A stretch of 53,083 nucleotides of DNA from an uncultured Mollicutes bacterium (GCA_945923475.1 CAMELE010000011.1:1-53083); one strand, 5' to 3'. Shown: positions 40,984 through 51,227, counted from the stretch's first letter. The notes: generated by a model from the letters alone, not told the origin. Numbers and translations: made by a program.

Positions 40984-43734
40984 CTATTCAGTCCATTTAA
41001 TTTCAACACTACCAATGTATGTAGTATTATTTCCTGTTGAGCTTTCATAATATACACCAAAACCACCATATGTATTTGCTGTAATGTCGGCTTCTAAATC
41101 AACTTTTGCTAAGTAGCCTTTTGTTGCAGCTGCTTCAGATTGTTCAGCTGATGACTCGATATGAGTTTTTAGCTTGCCATTCTCAGTCCATACATGAATT
41201 GTACATTCTGTTAAATATGCTGACGTATTACCAGATTCTGCTAATACATCTACAACTTTAGTTTCATTTGCATAAGACAGCTTAACAATTTGTACCTTTG
41301 TAGAATCTCCACTTGTTCTTACAATTCTAACGGCATATCCAGTCTTTGTGGCTACATCATATTTAACTCTAATTTCCATAAAGTTATTATTTGAACCAAA
41401 TCCTTGACCAGCAGTCTTTCCAGGAGCAACTTTTAAAGTTATATCCATATTGCCATATTCGCCAGTTGATGGAGTATAATTCATCTCACTAAATCCATTA
41501 GATTTTGATCCAGTGAAATAAATTCCTGTGTAATCCTTAAATCCATTCGTAGCACCTGTACCATAGTTCATATTGTTTACTGTCCAGTATCCTGCTTTAA
41601 CATCCATATTAGTAGTTGTTACAAATGTATCAATGTCAACGTTATATGTGTTATTTGAAACTATTCCGTCAGTAGCAATTGCATTTACAGAAACAACTAT
41701 AGATTTCTCAGCATATTCAGAGCGAATGTGCTTAGATTCAACCTCAACCAACAAATACTTACCAACCCATTCAGGCCTTAAAGTAATTTGTTTTAAAGGT
41801 GTAGTACCTCTACCTGTTGCTATATGTATAGGATTTGTTCCAGTTGCATCATCACATACATACCAATTTATTCTAGAATTATCTGCTCTTACGCCTAAAT
41901 CTGCAATCACATATTCAACAGTTGCAGTTCCATCAGAAACTTGTGAGACAACCAAATCAGTAGCCTTAGCAATTGGTAAAACTGAAGGCTTAATAGTTAA
42001 TATTACTGCCGATTCAAGTCCACTCGCATCACGAGCAATAACAGGGACTTTAACAGTTTCTTCTAATTCATTTGTTGCGGTTGCTGTACAAGTACCATTT
42101 TCATTCTTTACTAATGAAACTACGGCCTTATACTCTTCTGCTACTGACCATGTAACATTTGCTAATGTATTATAATCAGTTGATTGAGGACCTGATAATG
42201 TATAAGATAAAACAGCTTTATCAGCACCTTCTTTTCCTGTTTCAAGATTTGTAATATCCGCAGATGCATTCATAGTCATTGCAACATCTATAGCACCTAA
42301 AGCAGCAATATCATCCTTTTGTCCAAGTGGGTCCCAATCATCTGCTCCTCTTAATAAATTATATACATTATAAATTATCTTTCCTTTAGATGTAACAAGT
42401 TTATATGCCTTTAATGCATTTGTACCCGTTAAATCTACACCGTTATTTGGATATAATCCATCGAATGAAAAATCAATTTTTTCACCATTGTAAGTTACAT
42501 TTGAGTAATAACTCCTGAATGTAGGAGATAAAACTTCTGCCCATCCAATGTTATAGTTTCCTTTCAAATCATGGAATCTACAATCAATTACATTAAATCT
42601 ACTTTGAACCTTTGATAAATATTGATATGGACTTGGGCCATCATTGATATGAACAAGATTGAAATCGCAATTTAACAAAGTTGAACCTGAAGAATTATAC
42701 CATGGCTTAGATGAATAGAACTCAAAGTCACAATTCAAATATACAGATTGAGCTGAGCCATTTAAAGCATCATCTGTAGATTCCATATGGCAGTTTACAT
42801 ATAATGCTCGTTTACTATTGTTAAATGGCATCATATTCAATCGGCTGATAAATGCTACATTCTCACAATATAGCTTATCACCACTATATGTACCAAGTTG
42901 GCATTGTGTAATATCAGTTGATCTCTTTTCGTGATCATATTTATGATTTAAATGATATACTAAATCAACATTACAATATCCACCTACAGTTAGATTTCTA
43001 ACATTAAATCCATCTCCGGAAATATTAAAACATGTAGGATTCCCTCCATCATAACCTATACTATGGCCAAAATTAAATGCAATTACTACATTCCTATAAT
43101 CATCAGTTAATCCTTCCCACTTCATATTTGCACATGTTTTTGTTATTGTAAATGCGTTTGTAGTTGATTCCGCATCTGGATCATGTGTCCAGTAAACCCC
43201 TGGCGCTATATAAATAACCATAGGATTTTCCTCAGTACCATCAGTAGCAGCTTCAATAGCTTGATTAACATTATTAAAGATATAGTTATTAGCCTCAACC
43301 TCTGCATCAGTTAATCTTGAATCTAACAAGAACGCATGATCGCTAAGAGTTACAACCTCTTCGTCCCAACCATAAGTAAATGACTTGTAGTCATCTGCAA
43401 TTGTAACAGCATATTGTACACTTAAATCGCCAGAAATGATTTCTCTCATCCATTCTCCATAATTTCCTTGATATCCAAAAGTTTGTGCTACCTTAAATGG
43501 CTCATATGCATCTACACCTGGTTCTCCTTGTGGGCCTTGTGGACCAGTCACTCCTTGTGGACCCTGTGGACCAGTCACTCCTTGTTCTCCTTGTGGGCCT
43601 TGTGGACCGGTCACTCCTTGTTCTCCTTGTGGGCCTTGTGGACCTTGTGAACCTTCACCACATGAAGCAAGCCCAACAGCCAATGACAACGTTAATACGG
43701 CGCCTAGGCTTTTTGAAATAATACTTTTTTTCAT
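40984..43734 (-). CDS. Pectinesterase-like lipoprotein with collagen-type repeats
   Basis: The 916-residue protein starts with a lipoprotein signal peptide (lipobox LASC, Cys at residue 25), then a collagen-like Gly-X-Y run at about residues 31-76 (units of [12 protein letters not shown]). The main domain (about 100-440) is a right-handed beta helix of the pectinesterase type: [11 protein letters not shown], then [20 protein letters not shown] with [15 protein letters not shown], aligned with the CE8 regions. The classical DFIFG is replaced by DDALNG, so catalysis is uncertain. Ig-like domains (about 485-690) and a C-terminal concanavalin-like domain (about 715-916) follow. It should be a surface protein acting on methylated pectin with the acetylesterase next door; both genes share a promoter-embedded operator. 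Confidence 0.85.
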   Translation of the reverse strand: MKKSIISKSLGAVLTLSLAVGLASCGEGSQGPQGPQGEQGVTGPQGPQGEQGVTGPQGPQGVTGPQGPQGEPGVDAYEPFKVAQTFGYQGNYGEWMREIISGDLSVQYAVTIADDYKSFTYGWDEEVVTLSDHAFLLDSRLTDAEVEANNYIFNNVNQAIEAATDGTEENPMVIYIAPGVYWTHDPDAESTTNAFTITKTCANMKWEGLTDDYRNVVIAFNFGHSIGYDGGNPTCFNISGDGFNVRNLTVGGYCNVDLVYHLNHKYDHEKRSTDITQCQLGTYSGDKLYCENVAFISRLNMMPFNNSKRALYVNCHMESTDDALNGSAQSVYLNCDFEFYSSKPWYNSSGSTLLNCDFNLVHINDGPSPYQYLSKVQSRFNVIDCRFHDLKGNYNIGWAEVLSPTFRSYYSNVTYNGEKIDFSFDGLYPNNGVDLTGTNALKAYKLVTSKGKIIYNVYNLLRGADDWDPLGQKDDIAALGAIDVAMTMNASADITNLETGKEGADKAVLSYTLSGPQSTDYNTLANVTWSVAEEYKAVVSLVKNENGTCTATATNELEETVKVPVIARDASGLESAVILTIKPSVLPIAKATDLVVSQVSDGTATVEYVIADLGVRADNSRINWYVCDDATGTNPIHIATGRGTTPLKQITLRPEWVGKYLLVEVESKHIRSEYAEKSIVVSVNAIATDGIVSNNTYNVDIDTFVTTTNMDVKAGYWTVNNMNYGTGATNGFKDYTGIYFTGSKSNGFSEMNYTPSTGEYGNMDITLKVAPGKTAGQGFGSNNNFMEIRVKYDVATKTGYAVRIVRTSGDSTKVQIVKLSYANETKVVDVLAESGNTSAYLTECTIHVWTENGKLKTHIESSAEQSEAAATKGYLAKVDLEADITANTYGGFGVYYESSTGNNTTYIGSVEIKWTE

Positions 43735-43949
43735 TCTTTTAAACCTTCCATTCTTTCCTATTTTTTTACGAGTCTTTATATTGACGTAATACGATTATTG
43801 CTTTTAAGTTATCTTATCTTAGACTCGGTATAATAAATCCAACTTAAAATAAATAAACCATTAAAATTGTAAAGCTGAGTGGCGGGATTAATTACGCTTA
43901 ATAACAATATTAAAATTTAATATAATCGAATTACTTTTACTGCAGCTAA

Positions 43950-43978
43950 ATTATAGCATAAAACGCTTTCAGTATCAA
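43950..43978 (-). promoter_or_regulatory. Promoter with embedded cre-like operator, pectinesterase gene
   Basis: On the minus strand TTGATA (43973-43978) and TATAAT (43950-43955) are exactly 17 bp apart, and the -10 is extended (TGC). The spacer is filled by TGAAAGCGTTTTAT (43958-43971), one base off the cre consensus. The leader before the ATG is about 210 nt and shows no ORF; the rest of 43,735-44,180 shows no other supportable feature. Confidence 0.7.
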
Positions 43979-44180
43979 TAAAATGAATGAAAATCATATA
44001 CGACATTTGTATGAAAAAATACAAGAAAAATCCATAGCAAAAACTTTTCTTGTTATTCTTTTTTTTTTAAATTTATTTAATTAAGCAAAATCACATATTA
44101 TACTTATTTCATTTTATAATAGTTCTAGATATTTTTCTTTTTCAGCAATCATTATTAAGAATATTTTAAACAATACAAAA

Positions 44181-45053
44181 CTAATTCTTAATAAACACTA
44201 ATCTATTATCCTTAAAATAATTTTTAATTTTCTTACTATTTGATAAATAAGACAAGTAGCTTCTTACAGTTGATAATATTAGCATATATTTATTATAAGT
44301 TATTTTTAAATCATAATATTCAAATATATGCTGAACACATTCAACACAATTATGCTCTTCTTTTAAAAAATCTAGTAGTACATTAATTATTTCATTAATT
44401 TTGTTACGATTAAACTTTACTACTGGCTTTATATTAGTAGTAACTACACTATGCGATGGTACGACATACTTACCATTTAATGATTCGACAAAATCTAAAG
44501 AATCTAAATATCCTTTTACATCATATATTAGCAATATATGCTGTTTATCAACAAGCTCCTTTGACCCAAGTGTATCCGCAACAAAATAAACATCATCACT
44601 TGTCCTTATACCTATCATTCCATAATGATGCCCAGGAAGCTTAAAAGATTGTAAGCCGTCAGGAATTTGATCTAGCGCCATTATTTCTTTATTATCGTCA
44701 ATATGCATTAATCTGTTGTCATATTCATCAAGTGGATATCCTCCATATAAAAATCCAATATCTAGCTTTGAATCCCTAAAAAACGCTCTTTCAATTTTAG
44801 AGGCTATCATTTTACAGCCAGTACGTTCAGCTAAATATAAGCAAGCTCCACTATGATCCGCATGGGAATGTGTCATAATGATATATTTTAAATTTAAATT
44901 ATTATCCAATAATATTTTTTCAATAATTGGACCAAATTCCTTTGGACCACAATCAATTAACGCAACATCTTTTTCATTTAGCTTATACAAGCCACAATTT
45001 GTAATTCCATTAATGTAATATGTATTACCCTTTATATGATGTAGCTCATTCAT
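44181..45053 (-). CDS. MBL-fold metallo-hydrolase
   Basis: The 290-residue protein has the metallo-beta-lactamase HxHxDH motif MTHSHADHSGACLYLAERTG near residues 60-78 and GHHYGMIGI near 140, plus DTLGSK with the bridging aspartate. A third metal histidine is likely in VVPSHSVVTTN near 200. The C-terminal 80 residues are helical and not typical of glyoxalase II. These enzymes hydrolyse thioesters, lactones or phosphodiesters; the substrate cannot be read. It is a single gene between the pectin genes and bioY. Confidence 0.87.
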   Translation of the reverse strand: MNELHHIKGNTYYINGITNCGLYKLNEKDVALIDCGPKEFGPIIEKILLDNNLNLKYIIMTHSHADHSGACLYLAERTGCKMIASKIERAFFRDSKLDIGFLYGGYPLDEYDNRLMHIDDNKEIMALDQIPDGLQSFKLPGHHYGMIGIRTSDDVYFVADTLGSKELVDKQHILLIYDVKGYLDSLDFVESLNGKYVVPSHSVVTTNIKPVVKFNRNKINEIINVLLDFLKEEHNCVECVQHIFEYYDLKITYNKYMLILSTVRSYLSYLSNSKKIKNYFKDNRLVFIKN

Positions 45054-45176
45054 TTTACCAAGCTTCCTTTTTTCTATTATGCTTAAAATATACTACAATA
45101 CCATTATTTTTTCAATTTTTTCTTGATTTTTGCTATGTTTTATGTAAAATATACTTGTCATTAGGGGGTTAAAATT

Positions 45177-45716
45177 ATGAAAATAAAAGATATTTGTATG
45201 ATGGGGATTATGCTAGCTATTTTAATTATTTGTTCAAAAATAAGCTTTAATATTGGGCCAATTCCCATAACATTACAAACATTTGCGGTAATTATACTGT
45301 CATTTATTCTTAAACTTAAAAAAGCATTGATTGTATTTGGAGTATATATTGTAATTGGACTCATAGGTATTCCTGTCTTTTCTGGTGGAGGAGGCTATGC
45401 ATATGTACTAAAGCCAAGCTTTGGATTTATAATTGGTTTTCTGCTTTCTTCATTCGTATCCGGAATAAAAATAAAAGATGATTCCTTAATTTTTTATATA
45501 ATTAAAGGTCTTTTAGGCCTATTAATTATTGATGTTGTAGGAATCATCTATATGATTATAATTATGAATGGATATTATCATTATGGAAAATCATTAGTAT
45601 ATATTCTTCAAATAGGACTATTGCCATTCATTTTAAAGGATATACTAAGTGTTTTTATCGCAGCATTAGTTTATTTAAGAATAAAGCCTGTATTAGAAAA
45701 AGATTATCGTTTTTGA
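45177..45716 (+). CDS. bioY: Biotin transporter BioY (ECF S-component)
   Basis: The 179-residue membrane protein has about six hydrophobic segments and BioY motifs: [19 protein letters not shown] near residues 26-44, [19 protein letters not shown], and [19 protein letters not shown]. BioY is the biotin-binding subunit of an ECF transporter or works alone. GGGGG lies 8 bp before the ATG. It is one of few plus-strand genes, and its end overlaps the convergent rsmH by 13 bp. No biotin biosynthesis or BirA gene is in the window. The organism may depend on biotin uptake. Confidence 0.93.
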   Translation: MKIKDICMMGIMLAILIICSKISFNIGPIPITLQTFAVIILSFILKLKKALIVFGVYIVIGLIGIPVFSGGGGYAYVLKPSFGFIIGFLLSSFVSGIKIKDDSLIFYIIKGLLGLLIIDVVGIIYMIIIMNGYYHYGKSLVYILQIGLLPFILKDILSVFIAALVYLRIKPVLEKDYRF

Positions 45717-46627
45717 AGCACTCTCATTTTTGCGCTATGTGAGCGATTATTATTTTGAAGTTCTTCATCACTTGGTAAAATAGGCTTCCTAGATACAAGC
45801 TCAAAAGGAGCCTCATCCTTTATAACAATTGGAAGTCCTTCAGGAATATCTAGGGTAGACTTTTCCTTAAAAATTGATTTGCAAATTCTATCTTCAAGTG
45901 ATTGGAAGGTTATTACAACAGCACGTCCTTTAGGATTAAGCATATCAAGTGCATCAAGTAAAGATTTTTCAAATACAGTAAGTTCATCATTTACTGCAAC
46001 TCTTAAGGCCTGGAAAACCTGCTTAGCAGGATGGCCTTTTTTCTTTAACTCGTATGCAGGTAATGCTGATTTAATAATATCTACAAGTTCAAACGTAGTG
46101 CAAATTTCCTTTTCCTTACGTTTTTTATCGATTGCAAAGGCAATTTGCTTAGAAAATTTTTCCTCACCATAGCGATAAAAAATCTCAATTATTTTAGAAA
46201 CTGGCCATTCATTAATAATTGTCTTAGCGGTAAGCTCTTGATTTTGATTCATTCTCATATCAAGAGGTCCATCAAATCTATATGAAAATCCTCTTTCCTC
46301 CATATCAAATTGAAACGAAGATACACCTAAGTCATATAAAATACCATCAATATGCGTAACACCTAAAGCCTCAAGCTCGGATTTAACATTCACAAAATTA
46401 CTTCTAATAATAGTATAATTAGAACCAACACCATCTAAAACCTCTTTCGCTCTAGATATTGCATAATCATCCTGATCAAAGGAATATAAATGACCAGTGG
46501 TCAGCTTAGATAAAATTAAAGAAGAATGACCTCCTCCTCCAAGTGTAGCATCAACATAGATTCCATTTGGTTTTATATTAAGAGCTTCTACTGCTTCATT
46601 TTTAAGTACTGTTATATGTTCACCCAT
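45704..46627 (-). CDS. rsmH: 16S rRNA (cytosine-1402-N4)-methyltransferase RsmH
   Basis: The 307-residue enzyme starts [20 protein letters not shown] and has the SAM-binding [39 protein letters not shown], and [19 protein letters not shown] near residue 100. It ends with [19 protein letters not shown] as expected. RsmH methylates C1402 of 16S rRNA. It is the first gene of the division cluster in most bacteria, but here mraZ is not before it and ftsL/pbp are not after it. Confidence 0.96.
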   Translation of the reverse strand: MGEHITVLKNEAVEALNIKPNGIYVDATLGGGGHSSLILSKLTTGHLYSFDQDDYAISRAKEVLDGVGSNYTIIRSNFVNVKSELEALGVTHIDGILYDLGVSSFQFDMEERGFSYRFDGPLDMRMNQNQELTAKTIINEWPVSKIIEIFYRYGEEKFSKQIAFAIDKKRKEKEICTTFELVDIIKSALPAYELKKKGHPAKQVFQALRVAVNDELTVFEKSLLDALDMLNPKGRAVVITFQSLEDRICKSIFKEKSTLDIPEGLPIVIKDEAPFELVSRKPILPSDEELQNNNRSHSAKMRVLQKR

Positions 46628-46691
46628 ATTATCACCATATCTTTCATATTAGTAATTATAACAAATAAATCTATATAATAAAATCCTTATA

Positions 46692-46723
46692 AAATAGAAA
46701 ATAGATGCCTTTAGCATCTATTT
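46692..46723 (-). terminator. Terminator after rpmF
   Basis: AAATAGATGC and GCATCTATTT pair with a short loop, followed on the minus strand by TCTATTTT, just past the rpmF stop. Confidence 0.7.
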
Positions 46724-46730
46724 CTATAAA

Positions 46731-46928
46731 CTATTCAGATTTTTCTGAATTCTTAATAGCTACGACTTGCTTACCCTTGTAAAAACCACAATTTGAACAA
46801 GCACGGTGAGATAATGTTAATTCACCACAATTTGGACATACGATCATGCCTGGAACTGTTAATGCAGAATGTGAATTTCTTTGTCTCTTCTTAGTCTTTG
46901 ATACACGACGGAATGGAACGATTGCCAT
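46731..46928 (-). CDS. rpmF: 50S ribosomal protein L32
   Basis: The 65-residue protein starts [20 protein letters not shown] and has the zinc ribbon [18 protein letters not shown] near residues 32-49. GAGGTG lies before the start. It follows yceD by 12 bp, the usual pairing in Bacillota. Confidence 0.95.
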   Translation of the reverse strand: MAIVPFRRVSKTKKRQRNSHSALTVPGMIVCPNCGELTLSHRACSNCGFYKGKQVVAIKNSEKSE

Positions 46929-46940
46929 AAGTTACACCTC

Positions 46941-47411
46941 CTATTTTAGTAAATCCTTAAGCCCAGCAAATGCAGGATTTATATATTCTTCGTCAGAATT
47001 GTCTTCCCTATTACTGTCAAATTCTACGCCCTCTTTTACAAACTTCATAGGCTTTTCAATCAAAATTTCTGATAAAACCTCTTCTCTTGTATTAAGAGTT
47101 TGTCCTTCAATAATAATATAATCATCACTTGATACAGCATCTTTATCAAAGGAGTAGAAAACAGTCTTTGTTGTCTTAATTTGATAAGGTATTTCTTCTA
47201 ATGTTATAGAGCATTGAACAATTAATGAAATTTCAATATCTAAAATCACCTCATATGAATCAGAGCCAATGCTACGAATTTTTTCAGAAACCTTGGCAGG
47301 GCTTGAAGAAATAATATCCTCAAAACCATTAAGCTCTTCTGAAAAATCATATTCATTTTCCTCAATATAAGGAAATTTCATTTTTCTTAACTGTGCTAAT
47401 GTATAACGCAT
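46941..47411 (-). CDS. YceD family protein (DUF177)
   Basis: The 156-residue protein has the DUF177 core: a central ILDIEISLIVQCSITLEEIP with a cysteine near residue 67, and EVLSEILIEKPMKF near 110. YceD proteins are encoded directly before rpmF in most bacteria, as here, and have been linked to 23S rRNA processing. Its length is slightly below the usual 170. It heads the yceD-rpmF unit. Confidence 0.88.
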   Translation of the reverse strand: MRYTLAQLRKMKFPYIEENEYDFSEELNGFEDIISSSPAKVSEKIRSIGSDSYEVILDIEISLIVQCSITLEEIPYQIKTTKTVFYSFDKDAVSSDDYIIIEGQTLNTREEVLSEILIEKPMKFVKEGVEFDSNREDNSDEEYINPAFAGLKDLLK

Positions 47412-47480
47412 ATAAAATCACCCTAGCATTATAATTATAGTGATATAGTGCTTGAAAGTCAAGTATTTTTTTACCCTTTT

Positions 47481-48368
47481 TTACTTGAGTGAATTACATA
47501 TTTTTTCAATTTCTTTCTCTAATTCAATAATTTTGTATTCTTGAGCATTTCCAATAGATTTTTGACTTTTATATTTTGTCATTCTTATCTCATAATCGGG
47601 ATTATTATATTTTGTATAATATATAAATTCACCTTCCGTATTAAGTACAACAAAGGTCCCGCTATTTGTTTTAAAAATATCGCCTCTTTTCAATAAGCAG
47701 GTTTTATTTTTACTAGCTTCCTTTTTCTTTTTTTCAATACGGGAAGTATTAAACTTTCTAGCTACATCATATTTAAATGTATCAACATACATAATTCCAT
47801 TTCTTTTTTTAGCTATAATTGGCTTAGATGAAATATAATACTTATCCTTACCGTTTTCAACATATAAATCAAGCTTGTTGTTTGTTATTTCATATAAAGT
47901 AATTGTATCTTTATCATTTGCATATACTAAATATTTATTTTTTTTATATAATACAATATCATTTCTTTCTATCCTAATATGCTTGATAATTTTCTCTCTA
48001 ACAGCTTCGTCATTATGCATATTGTAGATAATCTTTGATATTCTAGATAAATCATCCTCACCCATTCTACTATGATATCTAACATAGCATTTAACTTTAA
48101 GCTCAAATAAGCAGCTTAGAATAACTCTTTCAAGTGGTTCTTGCTGCATAATATATGACAAAGAATTTACCTTGTCATTATGAGTAAGAGCGTAACAATA
48201 AATTTTACCCTTTTTATAATTTACAAATAAATAGGGACGAATCTGATGGCCTTTAGAAAAATTAAACTTGTTTCCATATTTTTTTACATCGCACCATATA
48301 ATGTCACCATATTCATACTTCTTTAGTTCTTTTCTTTTTAAGAAATATTTTCTAATAAAGCCAAGCAT
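47481..48368 (-). CDS. Uncharacterised protein with PemK/MazF-like barrel segments
   Basis: The 295-residue protein begins with a basic stretch, then GDIIWCDVKKYGNKF and SKGHQIRPYLFVNY, which resemble the first strands of PemK/MazF-type barrels. Two weaker look-alikes follow: RNDIVLYKKNKYLVYAND near 133 and KRGDIFKTNSGTFVVLNT near 224. A tripled small beta-barrel plan is possible. No MazF catalytic residues (RxxxxxT/S arrangement) can be assigned with confidence, and there is no antitoxin beside it. AAGGAGGG lies before the ATG. It sits between yceD and the divergent ylbJ-like gene, where Bacillus carries ylbK-M. Confidence 0.6.
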   Translation of the reverse strand: MLGFIRKYFLKRKELKKYEYGDIIWCDVKKYGNKFNFSKGHQIRPYLFVNYKKGKIYCYALTHNDKVNSLSYIMQQEPLERVILSCLFELKVKCYVRYHSRMGEDDLSRISKIIYNMHNDEAVREKIIKHIRIERNDIVLYKKNKYLVYANDKDTITLYEITNNKLDLYVENGKDKYYISSKPIIAKKRNGIMYVDTFKYDVARKFNTSRIEKKKKEASKNKTCLLKRGDIFKTNSGTFVVLNTEGEFIYYTKYNNPDYEIRMTKYKSQKSIGNAQEYKIIELEKEIEKICNSLK

Positions 48369-48434
48369 TTTATCCCTCCTTGTCTATTCTATCATAAATT
48401 ATTAGCTTTCGCATAAAATTATTTTGGTGAGCAT

Positions 48435-49385
48435 ATGCTAAGCTTGATTCTAATAATCATTATCTTAATTTTAAGTGTTAGAAATTCTAGCATTATATCC
48501 GAATCAGTGTATCAAGTCTTAGATGTTCTAATTTATATTTTAATACCATCCTTGTTTTTTATGATGATTACATCAAAGCTATTAAAATCAAATACTATTA
48601 TTATAAAAGCAATTTCTTTTTTAGCAAGATGGTTAAAAAAAATATTTAATTTTGAAAATGATATAGAGGTATATATCTTATTTTTTTCGTTATTGAGTGG
48701 GAATCCAACTTCTCAAATATTAATTAGTGATTCCTATAAAAATAATGAAATATCATATAAAGAAGCCAATAGACTTAGCAAATTTTTATGCTTCTCATCT
48801 CCGGTTTATTTATACAAAACAACAATAATGCTTTCTTCAAAAGCTGTATTTCCTATTATTTTTACAACATATTTTGTACCTCTTTTAGGCTTATATCTAA
48901 CCTCATCTAAAGAAAAAAGAAGCTATAACACCAAAATAAAGGCTGTTGAAGCTAATTTAAATGAGGTAATATTCACTTCTGCAAGTAGCCTATTTAAAAT
49001 TTCAACATTTGTATTCTTTTTTACTGTAATATTTAACATGCTGTATAAGGAATTAAATTTAAATGAAATAGCTGCCTTTTATTTATCTAATGTATTAGAT
49101 TTAACCGTAAGTATAAATCATATTTATCATTATAATTTAGTAATAGATATGGCTTTATATATTTTTTTTAACACTTTTCTTGGCTTATCAATTCACCTTC
49201 AAATTAAAAGTCAAGCACCACATTTAGAATATCTAACCTTTTTAAATATGCGAATCATTTTAAGCATTATAAGTAGCTTCTATATAGTTATATTCTATTT
49301 TGCTCCATATATTACATTTTTTGTAATTGCAATTGCTTACGCTTATAAAAAAAGAAGTCATAATGACCTCTTATTTAATAGTTAG
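48435..49385 (+). CDS. YlbJ-like sporulation membrane protein
   Basis: The 316-residue protein has about eight hydrophobic segments. The family pattern is seen in LSGNPTSQILISDSYKNNEI near residues 92-111 and SYKEANRLSKFLCFSSPVYL at about 112-131, with the order nucleoside-recognition-like domain, then Gly-Asn-Pro. Bacillus YlbJ is made in sporulation under sigma E and has been linked to spore maturation. The position next to yceD-rpmF agrees with the Bacillus order ylbJ..ylbN-rpmF, but here the gene is inverted. Its 3' end overlaps the convergent small membrane protein gene by 15 bp. Call supported by motif and synteny only. Confidence 0.6.
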   Translation: MLSLILIIIILILSVRNSSIISESVYQVLDVLIYILIPSLFFMMITSKLLKSNTIIIKAISFLARWLKKIFNFENDIEVYILFFSLLSGNPTSQILISDSYKNNEISYKEANRLSKFLCFSSPVYLYKTTIMLSSKAVFPIIFTTYFVPLLGLYLTSSKEKRSYNTKIKAVEANLNEVIFTSASSLFKISTFVFFFTVIFNMLYKELNLNEIAAFYLSNVLDLTVSINHIYHYNLVIDMALYIFFNTFLGLSIHLQIKSQAPHLEYLTFLNMRIILSIISSFYIVIFYFAPYITFFVIAIAYAYKKRSHNDLLFNS

Positions 49386-49673
49386 TTTTTTTTGAACAAT
49401 AAAATCAGTTAATAGGTATCCAAAAATCAATACAGAAAAAATAATTGCAAAAATCAAATCCTTATCAACAATAAATGAAGTGATACCACTTATTAGCAAT
49501 GAAGCTCCGATAGCCATCATTAAGCTACCACTTATTTTTAAATATAATTTAGAATCCTTAAGGTGAGATTTTTTAGCTACTATCTCTCCTTCTTTTTTGC
49601 TAATTAAATTAAATACTCCTATACCGATCATCAATACCCCTATTACAATTGCAACAGACGAATAAAATATCAT
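49371..49673 (-). CDS. Small membrane protein
   Basis: The 100-residue protein has three membrane segments at about 3-22, 46-66 and 72-90, with a charged loop between the first two (SKKEGEIVAKKSHLKDSK). It resembles small DUF3784-like proteins but I do not assign it. The ATG overlaps the degV stop by one base (TAATG), so it is translated with degV. Its end overlaps ylbJ-like, which is on the other strand. Confidence 0.6.
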   Translation of the reverse strand: MIFYSSVAIVIGVLMIGIGVFNLISKKEGEIVAKKSHLKDSKLYLKISGSLMMAIGASLLISGITSFIVDKDLIFAIIFSVLIFGYLLTDFIVQKKLTIK

Positions 49674-50536
49674 TATTTACGTGGCTCCTTAGAAACATAT
49701 ACTACACATGATCCCCCAGGGCCAATGTGTGCACCAGATGCAGCACCAATTTGTGTTAAATCAATCTCATCAGCGTTTAAGATGCCTTTTGTTTTTTCAA
49801 TCAAGCGTAAAGCATTATCCTTTGTTCCTGTATACCCATAGCATACACCAAAATTAGGATCTCTTTCGTTTTCTGTTACAAAATTAACAGCCGAACGTAA
49901 TGAACGATTTATTCCTATACCTTGTCCAAATTGACGAATTTTACCATTAGCATCCAAATCAATAAAAGGCTTGATACCTACTATTGAGCCTAATATCATT
50001 TTTGCTCTTGATAAACGTCCACCCTTACAAAAATACTCTAATGTATCACATATTGAAAAATATCTAATACGATGTTTAATATCCTCTAAAACCTCTTTTA
50101 TTTGTTCGATTGTTTTACCTTCATCTCTAAGCTTTGCAGCTTCCTTTACTAGCAAACGCTCTCCAGTTAAGCAGTTTAAAGAATCTAATACATAAACATG
50201 ATCCTCATATTCTGCTAGGCTTGCGGCTAAACAAGCAGACTGATATGTACCAGATAGTCCAGTTGATATTGTTATTATTAACACATCTTGTCCATTATCC
50301 TTAGCTTTAAGAATCAATCTTTCATATGATTCTGGTGATGGCTGACTTGTTTTTGGAAATTCCTTTGAGCTAACTAGCTTCTCATAGAATTCTTCGATTG
50401 AGATAGTTTCTCCTTCCAAATATGACTCCTCGCCAAAGGTTACTGTCATTGGAACTACCTCAATATTGTACTTTAGTTTATCTTCACCTCTAATGTCAGA
50501 GCATGAATCTGTTATTATCATTAATTTATTTTCCAT
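49673..50536 (-). CDS. DegV family fatty-acid-binding protein
   Basis: The start at 50536 is chosen because AGAAGGAA lies before it and the upstream extension would run over tRNA-Asn. The 287-residue protein matches DegV: IITDSCSDI at residue 6, KTSQPSPESYERLI near 60-75, ISTGLSGTYQSACLAASLAE near 90-110, and GGRLSRAKMILGSIVGIKP near 170-190, then IGPGGSCVVYV at the end. DegV (FakB) proteins bind a fatty acid and present it to the kinase FakA for phosphorylation. No fakA is here; one is expected elsewhere in the genome. Confidence 0.93.
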   Translation of the reverse strand: MENKLMIITDSCSDIRGEDKLKYNIEVVPMTVTFGEESYLEGETISIEEFYEKLVSSKEFPKTSQPSPESYERLILKAKDNGQDVLIITISTGLSGTYQSACLAASLAEYEDHVYVLDSLNCLTGERLLVKEAAKLRDEGKTIEQIKEVLEDIKHRIRYFSICDTLEYFCKGGRLSRAKMILGSIVGIKPFIDLDANGKIRQFGQGIGINRSLRSAVNFVTENERDPNFGVCYGYTGTKDNALRLIEKTKGILNADEIDLTQIGAASGAHIGPGGSCVVYVSKEPRK

Positions 50537-50575
50537 TATATTCCTTCTAGCATATATATTTAACTTCCCAAATAA

Positions 50576-50652
50576 TGGCGCCCGCACTAGGACTTGAACC
50601 TAGGACCCCTTGATTAACAGTCAAGTGCTCTAACCAACTGAGCTATGCGGGC
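50576..50652 (-). tRNA. tRNA-Asn (anticodon GTT)
   Basis: The 77-nt cloverleaf has acceptor GCCCGCA / TGCGGGC, anticodon loop CTGTTAA (anticodon GTT), T-arm AGGTTCAAGTCC and encoded CCA at 50576-50578. It lies directly upstream of degV and may share its transcript. Confidence 0.95.
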
Positions 50653-50711
50653 ACGTAAGTATTTTATCTTTTTTTTATAAATAAATCAATAAAATACGCT
50701 AATATTTCTAG

Positions 50712-51227
50712 TTAAAATAACTCAGAATGTAATACCTTGTTTACTTTTCCTTTTTTAATTCTTTTGATTATCAAATGAACTACACTTATAAGAGTCATAA
50801 TTAAAACTGCACCGAGTGTATCAATTCCAACATCAATTACATTTCCGCTTCTTCCAGACACAAAGGTTTGATGTATTTCATCAGTGGCTGCGTAAAACAT
50901 TACAAACGCAACTGGTAAGAAATACCTAAACCACCAGTTTTTTTCTAAAAAGAATAAATATACTAAAACAGCCAATATAGCATATTCTGTCATATGGGCT
51001 GATTTTCTTACTATTAACGAAAGAGTAGAAAAAATTTGTTTTTTTTCATCACTTGGCATCGAATCATACTTTGGAACAAAAATATCAATTGCACCATTAA
51101 CTATTTTATCACTAATCCCACTTGATGAGTTGCCTGTTTGATTTGAAAACATAAAAATTACTGCCATCCAAAAAAGTGTAATTATTAATACTATTATTTT
51201 TCTTTTATATCCTTTAATATAATTCAT
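50712..51227 (-). CDS. VanZ-like membrane protein
   Basis: The 171-residue protein has about five membrane segments and VanZ motifs: WMAVIFMFSNQTG near residue 20, RKSAHMTEYAILA near 74, and ATDEIHQTFVSGRSGNVIDV with DTLGAVL. VanZ gives low-level teicoplanin resistance in enterococci; most family members in Bacillota have no known task. There is no van cluster here. A gene for MATE is divergent 135 bp away. Confidence 0.88.
   Translation of the reverse strand: MNYIKGYKRKIIVLIITLFWMAVIFMFSNQTGNSSSGISDKIVNGAIDIFVPKYDSMPSDEKKQIFSTLSLIVRKSAHMTEYAILAVLVYLFFLEKNWWFRYFLPVAFVMFYAATDEIHQTFVSGRSGNVIDVGIDTLGAVLIMTLISVVHLIIKRIKKGKVNKVLHSELF

Noticed and set aside
43468-43721. Plus-strand Leu/Trp-rich ORFs antisense to the collagen repeat
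   Set aside because: They are the reverse reading of Gly-Pro-Gln repeats and have no start signals.
45054-45176. Biotin-responsive operator before bioY
   Set aside because: A TTGATT/TAAAAT promoter can be seen, but no BirA-type inverted repeat was found.
50537-50587. Longer DegV start
   Set aside because: It would extend over the tRNA-Asn 3' end and lacks a ribosome-binding site.
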